A stretch of DNA of 44,697 nt from Pelargonium cotyledonis (Eukaryota; Streptophyta; Magnoliopsida; Geraniales; Geraniaceae): positions 1-44,697 of the forward strand of contig JAYMTA010000081.1 of NCBI GenBank assembly GCA_036897625.1, in the 5' to 3' direction. The position numbers and the translations under genes were made by a program. This document shows, piece by piece, positions 14,163-25,657 of the stretch; position 1 is the stretch's first letter; each line of letters starts with the position of its first letter. The notes under the pieces are model-generated. The model was not told the DNA's origin. It ran no database searches and worked only from the letters and a program-made list of their open reading frames with translations.

Positions 14163-14346
14163 GGGAAGAAGAATTGACTACCACGCAACCCTAATTTTCT
14201 AAGAAAATTGGGCATCTAATGCCCTAATAGAAAAAAGGGAAAAGAAAAAGATTTGGGAAGAAAAATTGACTTCCACGCAACCCTAATTTTCTAAGAAAAT
14301 TGGGCATCTAATGCCCCAACAGAAAAAAGGGAAAAGAAAAAGATTT
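14163..14346. repeat. Tandem duplication, 92 bp x 2
   Basis: Unit 1 is 14163-14254 and unit 2 is 14255-14346. They differ at only a few positions. Each unit carries the phrase CTAATTTTCTAAGAAAATTG, a near-perfect short palindrome. The high identity suggests a recent duplication. It lies about 590 bp beyond the stop of the HHO2-like gene, possibly past its 3' end. Confidence 0.9.
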
Positions 14347-14752
14347 CATTACATATTACATTAGATTCTCTAAGTTGTGATAGCTTTACTTTCTTGAACA
14401 ACAAGATTTCTATCCAAATGGATCAATCATAGATCCACAAGATTCTTCTATTTTCTCATTTCATTATCTTATCATCTTTAGTTTGTTTCAATCTATTAGT
14501 ACTAAAATAACACATTTTTGTTCTTAAAATTCTCTAATCAACAACAGCAACGACAACATAGAAACAAATGATGAAGTCTTATTCACAAAGCAAAGGTGGG
14601 TCCCACTAAATAAACATAACACCAACTCCTCATTGACCATTAGTGTCTCTAATTGTACACTTCATCTTCAAGCTTTCTTCAGATGATTAAGTTTCACAGT
14701 AACCACAAAATGCTACTATGGAGTTTTCTTATCTATCATGACATTCTCCAAG

Positions 14753-14758
14753 TTTATT
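14753..14758 (-). terminator. Candidate poly(A) signal of the HHO2-like gene
   Basis: The plus strand reads TTTATT here, which is AATAAA on the minus strand, about 180 nt beyond the stop codon of the HHO2-like gene. Distance and orientation fit; there is no other support. Confidence 0.35.
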
Positions 14759-14938
14759 ATCCAATCTTCATATGTCTAAATGTACACAAGCAGCAGCTAA
14801 AACTTACAATTTCAAAGACAAACAACAGACTGTAATGTGACAACAAACTCAAACTGCTCACTCTACTCGTATGTGACCTTTTCGGGTAAGATTTCGTTAC
14901 AAAAATTGTACACTTCACACTACTACGACGACTTGAAG

Positions 14939-16978
14939 CTACAACGCATGGGAAGCTGTGGTAGTATGCGTGGAGGAAGATGTCGATGGAGAATGAGAAT
15001 GGACACCTCCTTCGCTATGGCTTCCTTCATCTGATTGCTTTTGTCGGGGCTTTGATGGGTGCGGGACTGTAGTAGGTGGTGGTGGCGCGGCAATAGGAGC
15101 GTGGATTCCGTTAGTGGTTGCGGGGACAGTACTGGTTGCTTCTCCTGATGCAGCTGTTGTTGCAGCCGCGGGTGCGTAATCACCTGGTGGTACCCAAATG
15201 CTCCCCACCACAAGAAACTGGGGCGCTTGCTGGTTCCCATTATTGTGGATCCTCGAACTTGGTCTTCTGGTATGCAATCGGTATTTCTGAAACAAATGGA
15301 ATAGCAATAGATTTAGGGAATGCTTGATTTCCCGAAGAAACAGAATTATGAGCGCAACAATCATGATTCATGCATGCTACAAAAGGAATATAGTGAACAC
15401 CGAATCCAAATACCAACAAGCTTAAGCTCATGATCGGTAAATCCTATATCGTTTTTTATACAAATTTTCCATCAAGCCATGTTCAGGGTTTCTGTTTCTA
15501 GCTACTTTCCAGATCGATGCGATTATTTGTAATATAACCATTTGTCTCCCTAATCTAATTGGTCCGACACAGAAGCTAACCAAATTTATCGGTTCCTCTA
15601 CTCAAACAACCACCTTGATGAACAATCATTAAACCCTTTTGTGCAGATTACCAAACATAAACACGAACCCTAATTTCAAATAATTAGCCATGAACAGCAC
15701 TAGATCAGCATATGTCTAATTCGGATGCTCTTGCTCCCAAAAGCTTAGACCTATTCAACCAACAATCTTATGAACCATTTTATGACAAATTACCAAACCG
15801 AAACAAGAACCCTAATTTGCCTGAACTTTACTATGACCAATTCCACAAGTTAGGTTAGATGAGCAAATACAAACCTGTAAATGGCTTTTCACTTCATCAT
15901 TGGTGAGCCCCTCAACCTTCATGAGCTCCCTAATTTGCTTGGGCGTAGCAGCTGTAACAAAATTCAACCACATACCCATATATCAGCAAATATTCAAAAC
16001 AATTCACAATAATTTTACAATATTAGTGAAATATTAGCAATTAACCAATTTTATTGAAAAATAAACACACCATGAGAGCCACCAAGCTGCTGAAGGGCCT
16101 GCAGGAACCGCCTATGCAACTCCGGCGACCAGCACCGCCTTTGCTTTCTCTGCCCATCTTTGTCTTTCTCATCCTTCTTGCCTCCGCTATCTCTCGTCAC
16201 TGTCTCCGCCGACGAGCTTGTGGCCGTCTCCGGAGCCAAAGACGGCGGCTTGCTGACCGGAGACGCATTGCTATTGTTGCTCTTTGCAACACTTTTCTCC
16301 TTATGGAAAGGCTTAAAAGCACCGCCATTTCTGTTCACCTCCACAACCACCGCCTCTTTCTCGCTAGCCACATCCTAAATAACCACGAAAACAAAAACAA
16401 AATCAAATTTTGATCTTCACCCATTAATGGCAGTTCTACCATTTCCAGAGCTTTCTTATCAACCAAGCATGAGACTGTTAAGGACCTGTTCGGCGGCGGG
16501 TGGATCTGGGTTTTGATTCCAGAGCTGAACAGATCTCAGCCAGTCCGATTTCTTCTTGTCGGTGTTGTTGGTCTCCTCGTCTTCGCCATCATCGTCGTCG
16601 GAGCACGGCGAGCTGACCCTCTTGATGGGAATGAACTCCTCAAGCACAGGTCGCCGGTCGCTGGAGGTATGGTCTGAGCACTCCGATTGGTCGTGCATGT
16701 ACTCCGTCGTCGTCGTCCCCGACAACTGCTGCTTGCACGTCTCAATAGCTGCAACAACAACAAAAATCAAACCAAACCCATAAGAACAAATCAAAAACCC
16801 AACTCGAAAAACGAAAACTTGGAGAAGAAAAAGGAAAAGAAATAGACAAAAAACCTTGAGTGACAAGCTCCAAACAGAGAGGAAGCTCGCGCTGGAAGAC
16901 CTCAATCTTGCGCTTCTCTTCCTCTAAAGCTTGGACATAGTCGTGACACCTCTGCATTTTCTCGGAATAATCCATCAT
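14939..16978 (-). CDS. HHO2: HHO2-like G2-like (GARP) transcriptional repressor, NIGT1/HRS1 family, five exons
   Basis: Exons on the minus strand: 16978-16855, 16748-16486, 16374-16071, 15951-15875, 15286-14939. Junctions are GT-AG with consistent phase; the product is about 371 residues. The N-terminus ([20 protein letters not shown]) and the coiled segment ending [14 protein letters not shown] match the HHO/NIGT1 hydrophobic globular region. LPLCLEL also fits the LxLxL EAR repression pattern. A conserved block [15 protein letters not shown] follows. The GARP (Myb-like) DNA-binding domain spans about residues 206-266, with [48 protein letters not shown] and KYRLHTRRP, and is split over exons 3-5. 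The C-terminus is Pro/Ser/Thr-rich. Known family role: nuclear repressors in nitrate and phosphate starvation responses. Start chosen at the first ATG of an adjacent pair (16978, 16975). Closest to Arabidopsis HHO2/HHO3; the exact orthologue is not resolved. Confidence 0.93.
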
Positions 16979-17093
16979 CAGACCAGAAAGGAAAATCAAA
17001 TTAGTGATTGGGAGAAGAGTATTGGGAGGTGATTAAAAGGAGAGGTACGGTGTTGTTGTTGTCTGAACATAGAAAGATCCGAACAATGGGTAT

Positions 17094-17123
17094 GGAAGAA
17101 GAAGAAGAAGAAGAAGAAGAAGA
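17094..17123. repeat. (GAA)n microsatellite in the HHO2-like leader
   Basis: About ten GAA triplets lie roughly 115-145 bp upstream of the HHO2-like start, so the transcript would carry (UUC)n in its 5' leader. CU/UUC-rich leaders are common in plant regulatory genes. A (GA)n run lies further out at about 17352-17373. Confidence 0.85.
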
Positions 17124-17125
17124 GA

Positions 17126-20100
17126 ATATGGGATCTAAGTAGAATCAAGAAATGGAATAAACTCGAACCAACCCAGATTTTTAATATTTATTTTGGAAAA
17201 GATAAATATATTTTACTTAGTCTAGAGTCTCTAGAGAGAGAGAAAAAAAAAAGGTATTTGGTGGTGGATTGGGAGAGATGGGAAGGCGTATGGAGGGTCG
17301 AGGTCGGGGCGTCGCGTACAAAACGAATCTTTGATGGGTTGGTTTCAATTTAGAGAGAGAGAGAGAGAGAGATGGATATTCGAGGGATGTGATTCCATTT
17401 TTGTTTCTGTGGGTTGGCTACTAATTGACGTCACCTGTATTGGTAATGGTATAATGGTGATGGATAAGATCGAACGAAATCACCAAACGTTGCACTTCAC
17501 ATCCGTTCGATTTTATCTTTCGTGGATTCTCTGCTTGCTGCTCACGGTTCCCATTCCAATGTTGTTACTAGTTGCTTCTTGCTGTTCAAGGTTCCCCCAT
17601 CCGTTATTCTTTGGAACGAGATAATAATTAGTTTCGGAAGTATCTTATTACAAGTATCAAATGTAATAATGTATTATATTTATTATTATAAATTACATGC
17701 GTAATGAAGATGTGGCAATTCACGATTGGTCAATAAAGATGTGGGGTCATTATAAGCTCTTAACTTGTCTTTTAGATGTACCTTTTTTGGACTCCAAGTT
17801 TGAATTTCTTACACGCATTTACCTTGTGGACACAGTGAAATGCGACTTGAGTCTCTAAGAGATATTTTCACTTTGGTATGACGTCTTAGTGACTTATGTG
17901 CTAAAATCAACATGACCTCGACAAACTACTTATGTGTCGGGTAGGGGGACTTGACTTCCTTTATCGGTCTTACCACCCTATTTAGCGTCCTTGCATCAAA
18001 TGACATTGTCTTGCTCTATGGTGACCCTTCCGTTGGTGTTCTCGTTCTTGTTACCTCAAAGGTTATCGTTGGGGATTAAAAAATGCTAGATATGAATAGA
18101 CTTAGGAATCTTGTGGAGGTGAGGCTTGAGAGGCCTCTTTTTTTGGGGCGTTTTCGCTCTCAGGGGTACATTAAGAACATGGTTTGAAAAGAAAAGTCTT
18201 GAAGATGATATCATCATATGAGAGATTTGAAGAAAAGGTTATCTATCTCTACATGGCAGTGTGGGAAAACGGGAAAACAATATTTGGTGAGGCAAGAAAC
18301 ATGTTGCAACGCAAAGTCACAGACTGACATAGTGATGCTAGCTCTTTTATGACCAAACGAACATATGAGCAACGAGCAGTATGCCGAGAAAGCCTATTGA
18401 AGGTTAGATGGGATGGGTCGATGTCGCGCAAATTTGCAATGTAGGTGTGGTCTCGACCGGAAAAAAAAAACATTAAATTATTACAAAAAATGAATTGTAA
18501 GATTTATTTTATTTAAAAATATGAACATACAAAAATAATTATCAAACATTGTTGGGCCAATCAGTTTAATTTCTTTGGATTTCCTATGAAATCTTGGGTT
18601 CTAGTAGACCCGACAATATGGATACGAATCCGCGGGCATTCGAAATCTAGTCCAAGAAAAATCTGATCCAATCCGGTCCGATCAATTTTGGGTCAGATAT
18701 GAGCAGATTTTCCTAACAAAAAAAACTACTAGATCGAATCGTATCGGACAACTCCGCTCATTTTAGTCTAAAATAAGCGAATTTGTTCAATTCGATATAA
18801 TCCAATCTAAAGTTTTATCGGATCAAATCAAATCTCATGTTTCAATCTAAAATTCAAACAAATCTGATCTAATTGATTGCCACTCTAAATTAGAGTCTTC
18901 TTAATGACAGTAAAAATCAAATTTTTAGTTATAAGGAGAAAACTATCTTTTATTGTTTACGTATAAAAATAATTCAAAAACATGCTATAACAATTAGTTA
19001 ACAAGAAAAAAACATTGGGTCCGGTTGTTGATAAATTTGGTATTGGTAGAGAGTAGAAGAGAGGAAGTGGAATCTTGTGAGCGTCTGGCAACAACGCCAC
19101 GCCGCCTATGATTGGACTGTGGTTGTGTTTATATGTTTATGCGACCCTACGACTTTTCCAAGAGCCAACTCTCTCTCTCTCACATCTATCTGTTTCCAAA
19201 ATTCACGGTTTTCGTGTGCGAGTCAGTTTCGCCACTCGCGCAGTGCAGGCAGTGCGTGCCGTTCGCTGATGGGACCAACCCACGTTTCTTTTGCTTGTTT
19301 ATGCAAATCCTCGTCCGTTTTGGATTGGATTGGATTGGATTGGGTTGGAACGTAACCATACAAGAGTCGTGCCTCCGAGATCAGATGGATCATATCAAAT
19401 ACTTGCAAATCATTGCCACATTTTTGTTTTAAGCCAACAAGCCATTTCATTTTTCTTTTAATTTCAGTAACATTATCTGTGCCTAATCTGTAATGAATAT
19501 TCTAGAAGGATGTAGGTAGCATATTATTTACACATCTGATATATAGTCGGTTCAAATATTTTTTGGAGCAGTAAAACAATAAGATCATTCATTGTTATTT
19601 GATGCGTAACAGTCTAAGTAAAATTCACCAATTTAGTACGTGAAACTTTCAACGAGGAAAACAAATCAACAATGAAAGACCTACCACAATCTTCTCCGGA
19701 TGAGAGAAACTAAATATAGAAACATATATTTAAGTACTAAAATATGATTTAATCATTAAAAAACATTAAAAGAATCAAACTGTCCATTACAAACATATTT
19801 TCACGAACGTAGCACATAGAAAAGGTTGAAGATAATGAGATGCATGTAAAGCGATCGAACAAGAGAAGCTAGTAGTGATGATGAAACTATCATAAGAATA
19901 AAATTGTCTATATCAAATATGTTAATTATGTGTTTATTCAATACACGCTTATATAATTAAATATTATTTAAACAACGCGAAAAAAAAAAGACTTTGATTT
20001 TAAGGAAAAATTGATGAAAATTAAGGATAAAAGATAGAGCCGTAGGGTTTTCAGTTTTGGTGAAATAACAATAATAAATTATTATTTTTTTAACGGAATT

Positions 20101-20585
20101 CAAACTTAACTAAAGCTTGAACCCGAACATTCCTCCAATCATAATTAGAGTTTGGTCAGGTTTGCATTTTACACTAAGTTAAGCAAAGAGTATTTGCATT
20201 TCAATTAAGCCTCCAAACTTGTTATGTTTGTATTTTAACAAATATGAACATAAGACTCACAAAAACTCTTTTGGGACATATTTTAGTCCATGCCTTTTAA
20301 AGGATGCTTTGAGCGTTCTGATCCTTTGATTCTCATCTAAATGCATTCATAACATGTTCTAGTTCTTTAATTACAAATGGATCTCGTGATCATATAAGTA
20401 CTCATAAAATTTGAGATTGTACGTAATTACTTTTCTAAACTTCCTTTTTTGCATTTGACAAGCCCCTGGCTCACCACAAAGGAACTTGAAACCTTACCAC
20501 CCTATTAAAAAAAACAATGAGAAAATGAATTTCTTTCATCTCCAAAATCTGGTTGAGGATCCCAAGTAGAAGCCAAAACTCTAAA
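17126..20585. other. Intergenic, repeat-rich, no gene recognised
   Basis: Contains the (GA)n tract, a block of GATCCAATCCG-like motifs (about 18590-18890) resembling a non-autonomous DNA element, and a less AT-rich block (about 19020-19350) with a CT-rich stretch and a (GGATT)n run at about 19321-19345. Several reading frames of 60-106 codons occur, none with a recognisable domain. Confidence 0.5.
18590..18890. repeat. Possible non-autonomous DNA element, unclassified
   Basis: Repeated variants of GATCxAATCxGATC and AATCxGAT words in both orientations fill this stretch. The minus-strand reading of its right end begins TAGAGTGGCAATC, resembling the TAGGGGTGGCAAT-type ends of some plant hAT-like MITEs. 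No partner end or target duplication could be fixed. Confidence 0.25.
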
Positions 20586-20589
20586 CTTC

Positions 20590-20830
20590 ACGGAATCCCA
20601 GAGATGAAGGATAACACCAGTCTTGAATCGTCCAGAGCGGTCGAACTAAAGATCATAGATAATTTGTGGAGGTTCAATTTCTAACTCGAACACTGCTTGT
20701 ATAATTGGAGCATTTGAGTTGCCTCTATCTCCATCGCTTTTAGGAATATTAGAGCATCATTCGCAAATAAAAGATGGGACACTCCTGAAATGCCATATGT
20801 TACCCAACAAACCATGTATCATACCACTTG
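20590..20830 (-). mobile_element. LINE (L1-type) reverse transcriptase fragment
   Basis: The minus strand encodes ISGVSHLLFANDALIFLKA from 20791, the YxDD-box region of plant L1 reverse transcriptases (normally HLFFADDSLLFxxA). EATQMLQLYKQCSS follows, then the downstream block NLHKLSMIFSS and DDSRLVLSFISGIP at about 20680-20590. The first catalytic Asp of FADD is Asn here, and a TAG (20681-20683) interrupts the frame. Only about 240 bp are recognisable, so this is a dead, truncated scrap. Confidence 0.75.
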
Positions 20831-21019
20831 TTATTTAGCTTTCATAATAGAAGATAGGTCTTCCGCACAAATCAAATTAATAAGGTGATGAAAAGTAGTA
20901 ATACAAAATTCCATACATATAAATGTAATTGGGCTTGATAGAGACACTTTTCATTAGGCCTTCAGCTTTGTTATTGGGCCAATAATGGGCCAACGGGCCC
21001 AAAACTGACTTAAAATGAG

Positions 21020-21024
21020 AAAAA
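21020..21024 (-). terminator. RNA polymerase III terminator of tRNA-Ala
   Basis: Five T residues on the minus strand directly follow the discriminator base of the tRNA gene. This is a standard Pol III stop signal. Confidence 0.8.
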
Positions 21025-21097
21025 TGGAGGTGCGGGGAATCGAACCCCGTGCCTCTCGCATGCGAAGCGAGCGCTCTACCATATGAGCTACACCCCC
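21025..21097 (-). tRNA. tRNA-Ala (anticodon CGC)
   Basis: A 73-nt cloverleaf begins GGGGGTGTAGCTC and ends CACCTCCA. The acceptor stem includes the G3-U70 wobble pair, the main alanine identity element. D-arm: GCTCATATGGTAGAGC. The anticodon stem CTCGC/GCGAG encloses loop TTCGCAT, anticodon CGC, which reads GCG alanine codons. The T-arm GGGGTTCGAATCCCC is perfect and contains the B box. There is no intron and no encoded CCA, as expected for a nuclear eukaryotic gene. Confidence 0.97.
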
Positions 21098-21820
21098 TTT
21101 GCGATAACAACAAATCTATATTCAAATGTATTTTTGGTTTTTAAGGCAATCATAACAATCAAGCCAAACACTGAAAGACCGGATACAAAAAAAAAAAAGG
21201 AAAAACAGCCTTATCCTACTTCACCATTCACCGAAAATGTAGATGCATTAGTTCGAAGTCATTTATAACATTCGGTACATAGAAATATTATTGAAGCCTA
21301 AGCCCATTGTGAAGAGGTTGATTGCACGTTAATATTAGCATCTGCAAAATTCACCAAGGACATCACAATGTACGGTGAAAAATGAGAAATAAATTATATT
21401 AAAAATGTACACTATTCGATTATTTCGTCGGTCATTACGCTACCAAAATGTGATTGTCAGTCATCTAGTCGATAAAACCTCATGCTATAATAATTTTAAA
21501 CAATAATTTATATCAAAGAATGATTTAAAAAAATTATTAACAAAATAGCAATGTGACTTTGTGTGTCTAATATATCTTCTAAATGTTAATTCATTGTAGA
21601 TTTCTTCTTATTAATATATTGGATAACAAATTCAACCAACTCAACTACTCTACCCAGAAGATGTGAGGCCAATAAAGATGATGGTGTTTGGCAAATAATG
21701 TCCTCAATAATGTTATTTGTATATTTTGGATTTATTCTAAAGTTTCAGGTTGAAGCTTATGTTGAAGCAAACGAATGACACATGGATTTATTCTAATGTA
21801 TACATCTATTTTACTCTTCA
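21098..21820. other. Intergenic, nothing recognised
   Basis: AT-rich sequence between the tRNA gene and the CACTA terminus. There is an A-rich run at about 21187-21199. No domain-bearing reading frame or structured repeat was seen. Confidence 0.6.
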
Positions 21821-22110
21821 CACTACAAGAAATTCAGCTTTAGGAGACGGTTAAAAATCGTCTCCAATGACAGATCCGTCTCCTATGAGCCTAAAAAGCG
21901 GACACCTAAAGTTCCATCGCCTATAATTGACTTTTAGTGAATGGTCTCCTATAATCAGCTATAGGCGACAGAATGATGTCTGTCTCCTATAATATACACT
22001 TTAAGTGTCCGCCATAGTGCTGTCTCCTCTAATATATAGTCTATTTAAGTAACCATTTCCAGAACAACTTGACGAAAGCCTGTCTCCTGTGAGTTGTGAT
22101 ATTTAGATCA
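21821..22110 (+). mobile_element. CACTA (En/Spm) transposon terminus with subterminal repeats
   Basis: The block starts with CACTACAAGAAA, the classic terminal inverted repeat of plant CACTA elements. About 250 bp of subterminal motifs follow: GTCTCC at about 21860, 21944, 21981, 22022 and 22082, plus the inverse GGAGAC at 21843. These can pair as hairpins: GGAGACG (21843-21849) with CGTCTCC (21859-21865), and GTCTCCTATA (21944-21953) with TATAGGCGAC (21960-21969). Such repeats bind transposase in this superfamily. No matching TTTCTTGTAGTG end was found to the right, so this is one end of a truncated or very diverged element, and its far limit is unknown. Confidence 0.8.
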
Positions 22111-22573
22111 ATAAAAAAAGTTATAAAAACAACAACATCAATGCAAATCCACAACCTTCTTCATATTAATGTCGATGTAACCACTAAATATATATACTCG
22201 ACGGATCAATCGGTAAACTCGCAACTACAATAATAATAATAATTAAGATGCCAAAATGATAGATGTGTACATGACCAAGTTCAAATTAACAAACCCAAAT
22301 CACTCCAAAACCATGTGAATTGCATAAGTACAAACAACTTTACTAATATATCTAGTAAACCAATTTATTTGTCGACAGTATTTGAAGCATTGGAGATACA
22401 AGGAAGACAATATAATAAACGTAGTTTCAAGAGTAAGCAGAAAACAATAGTAGTATCAAGGTATCTCAGTAACTCAAGATCACCAAAACTGAAAGTTCAA
22501 ACTGAAAAGAAGTTGGCCTAGCAGCTATCATAGCATGTAATTCCACTCAAAACTGTCTACACTACACAAAAAC

Positions 22574-23439
22574 TCAGTTTTTCAACACAATTAGGCGGCT
22601 TAAACTCAATTTGTCATCAAGAACCAAGCAACAGTACAAAGTACAAACATAATACCTTGTAGCTTTCCATAAGGGACTATCCTTCCTACGAGGCTTCGGA
22701 TGAACCACCTTTGAATGATTCATCCACAAATCTTCCAGTGTCTGTAAAAATTACCCTTTACCATAAGTTGTCGCGATTGTATCATCATAACTTCATAGTC
22801 TTTATGCACAAATGTCATGAAGGACTTACCAAATTGGAGTCGGGAATCTCTGCTGCTTCATCCACCTGTTCTGCAGTGGCTTTCACCTAATTTTGGAAAA
22901 CAAGTAAACATGTCACATAAAAACATAACATTTACTATTGTTTCATTACCATTTTGTGCACAAATGCCTATTTTTTTCTTTTTCCCCATTCTCCATTTTC
23001 GTACTGTTCTCACCCTCCTACTTTTCAATTTGGTTTTTATTCATTCCTTCTCCAACCTCTTAACTCATACACATGCTATCCCTCTCTTTCATTAGTGTTG
23101 AAAACTTGAAATTTCACATTAAAATGCATAGGGAACATAAATGATGACATTATCTCACTTTATTGCCCAACAAACTTGTCACATATTATAAATGGAAATT
23201 GAGCAGAAAATAAGGGTTGATACATGCATGCTTTGCTAGGATTATGTTGTGAATGCTCTGGCACATGTTCTCTAAATTACCTCAGCGAAAATCCAAATGA
23301 TGAATACGCAGCCCGCATACGTCCACCACCAGCAACATGTAGACAAGCTGAATGAGAAAAAGAACAAAAATGAGTGACTGATCATCATCAAATTCACTCC
23401 AAAGAAAGTCACAAACCTTGCTAATAACAACAAACTCAT
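22574..23439 (-). CDS. Unrecognised small multi-exon reading frame next to the CACTA end
   Basis: Four exon-like blocks with GT-AG borders lie on the minus strand: 23468-23417, 23347-23281, 22886-22830 (donor GTAAGT) and from 22741 onward. One frame stays open across all four. From the ATG at 23439 it would give about 104 residues, with a hydrophobic Trp-rich N-terminus, then VKATAEQVDEAAEIPDSNL, then TLEDLWMNHSKVVHPKPRRK, ending at a TGA (22574-22576). An alternative donor at 22655 would carry on into unknown exons. The two downstream blocks look the most protein-like and join in phase. I do not recognise a family. It could be a host gene remnant or part of the CACTA element's second gene, which in this superfamily has many small exons. 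Confidence 0.25.
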
Positions 23440-23740
23440 TAAACAGCTCTTTTGACTTGGTAGGCAAGCTATATACAAGTTGCATGAACTAATATTGGTG
23501 CAAGAACAATTGCATATTGCTCTGTCAACTATTTAATCAAAAGGGTAAATTTTAAATACAATTCTTAAAAAGAAAATTGTAAGAAAAGAGAAACCATCCA
23601 TTCCGTTAGTAACAGGGTATCTAACATAATTACAGAACATATCCACCAGTCGCGTCCATATTTAGTTGTTATGAGGTAAGATTCATCCTTCTATATTCAC
23701 AAAAAACACCGGACACTGAAAATGAACCATTTGGACATAC

Positions 23741-23890
23741 CAGTGGCTAGGCAAACCCTGGTACTTTTCATCACCATGTGTGTGCATATGTTTCATATGT
23801 CTTAAAATAAAACTAATTTGACAGTGGCAAGGCAACTTCCATCCCCATGTGTGTGCATATGTTTCTATGTCTTAAAATAAACTAATTTGA
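23741..23890. repeat. Imperfect tandem duplication, 81 bp period
   Basis: Unit 1 starts at 23741 and unit 2 at 23822. Both carry CAGTGGCxAGGCAA and later CCATGTGTGTGCATATGTTT, with small indels between copies. Confidence 0.85.
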
Positions 23891-24866
23891 TTGATCAATA
23901 CAACCAATTAGAAGGCGATAAAAGCACGCTTCCTCTGCCACCTTTACCATTTTTCTTTTCCACATAGATAAGCAAGATACAGAAGAAATTAATCAAGACA
24001 CAGCCGACAAGGAAATAACTGAAAAGCATTCTTTTTCCTTCAAATTATTACAGGTAGAGATTAATGGTATAAGTCTGGATGACAAGTTTCGAGTGTGAAA
24101 TAGCTCACTAGTGAAATGGCAGAGTCCGGCTTTCCAAGCCACACAGTAAGATGAACATAAGAACTTGCAATGATCAATTAATCTTATAAGTTTGAATAAC
24201 AGAGAAAGCAAACCAGAGCACATCGACGTAGCCATTTATATTCTCATGGGATAAAATATGAGGACTCTGGACACTATGGCTTTATTTCAATGCATCCGGC
24301 ACACCACCTGCAAGTAAAAGGCATCTCACAGAATCCTCATTAGTAAATTAAGAGAATATATCAACAAAGCATTTTCTGCACCCACATCCTCATGCCCAAT
24401 AACCACATATTCAGAGAAACAATTTCGCATCCAAAACCCCGGGTGTTGATACATTACGTGACACAATTAACAACGATAGAAAACCAGTTAGAGCATCTTT
24501 GCAGTGTAGATGAAAAAATAATGTATAATTTCATGAGTTCAATTATACCAGAACAACTAATGAGTAATGACTGAGACACATACTAATCACGTGCAGCATT
24601 CACTTGTCTAACCCATGTATAAATATTAAAGGGTAATTGCATAATGCAACCAGATTGGTCAAGACAATAAAATCAAGCTGTCTGAATTTTCTCAATATTA
24701 TGTTATAGAAGTCACCTGTGGAAATGGAGAGTCAATTAGTATTTAGTCAGCTAATCAATAGCATACTAGTTTAGAACCAAAATGGTTCTTCTTTCAGGTT
24801 AGATCATAGCCACACAGTTCAATATAAATTTCAAATATGAATTATCAAATATAAGATGTCACGATT

Positions 24867-24922
24867 ACAGGCAGGGATTGCTATAATGTTATACAGGCAG
24901 GGATTGCTATAATGTTATGCAG
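24867..24922. repeat. Tandem duplication, 26 bp x 2
   Basis: The unit beginning ACAGGCAGGGATTGC is at 24867-24892 and again at 24893-24918, nearly identical, followed by a partial third start (GCAG). Confidence 0.9.
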
Positions 24923-25443
24923 TCAAGAAGGAAACAAATGAAACTCATCAAATATTGTTTGCAAACTTGGTCATTGGGTCAAACAGAAATGTTGATGAGC
25001 AATAGCTCGTTAGATGCATTGCATATCCTTGCAGCTAATCTACAACTAAATGAAAAACTGAAAACCTTACCATATTTCCCAGGACTTAGACATACAAAGA
25101 CATGACTCATTCCACCAGAACACCTGACGGTGCATCCTTAATTTACAAACATGATAAGTCCTAATCTATCCAAAGATGCAAGTGAGGGGTTTCCTATTTA
25201 ATTACAAGTTCAAAAGCATAATCCTCCAAGAGATGGACTTTGGGACATGAGAAAACACCTTAGATCACCAATAATTGAGCCAGTTAATAATTTGTGCTTA
25301 CGAAAACCTGATCAAAAGAATTGCGTAGAACTGTCTTTCACTTTTTGGCATCACTGATTAATTATTGTATCCTATGGGCCACACATGCAACTGCTAGACT
25401 TGTATGGTAAACTTCAGAGATGGCCACCAAGGGCCTCATGGCT

Positions 25444-25657
25444 TATACCCTTCGTGATATTCATTTATTTCACACTCATTTTTCCCTGCAAGTAAATTCA
25501 GGTGATGCCCTTGAAAAAGTATATTAATAAAAATCAGAACACTATGAGCATGCTCAATTATACCCTACGTGATAGTCATTTATTTCATACTTGTTTTTCC
25601 ATTCAAGTAAATTCGGGTGAAGCCCTTGAAAAAGCTGATTAATAAAAATCAGATCAC
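25444..25657. repeat. Imperfect tandem duplication, 115 bp period
   Basis: Unit 1 starts at 25444 and unit 2 at 25559, each with TATACCCTxCGTGATA and CCCTTGAAAAAG. About a dozen substitutions separate them, so the duplication is older than those at 14163 and 24867. Confidence 0.85.
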
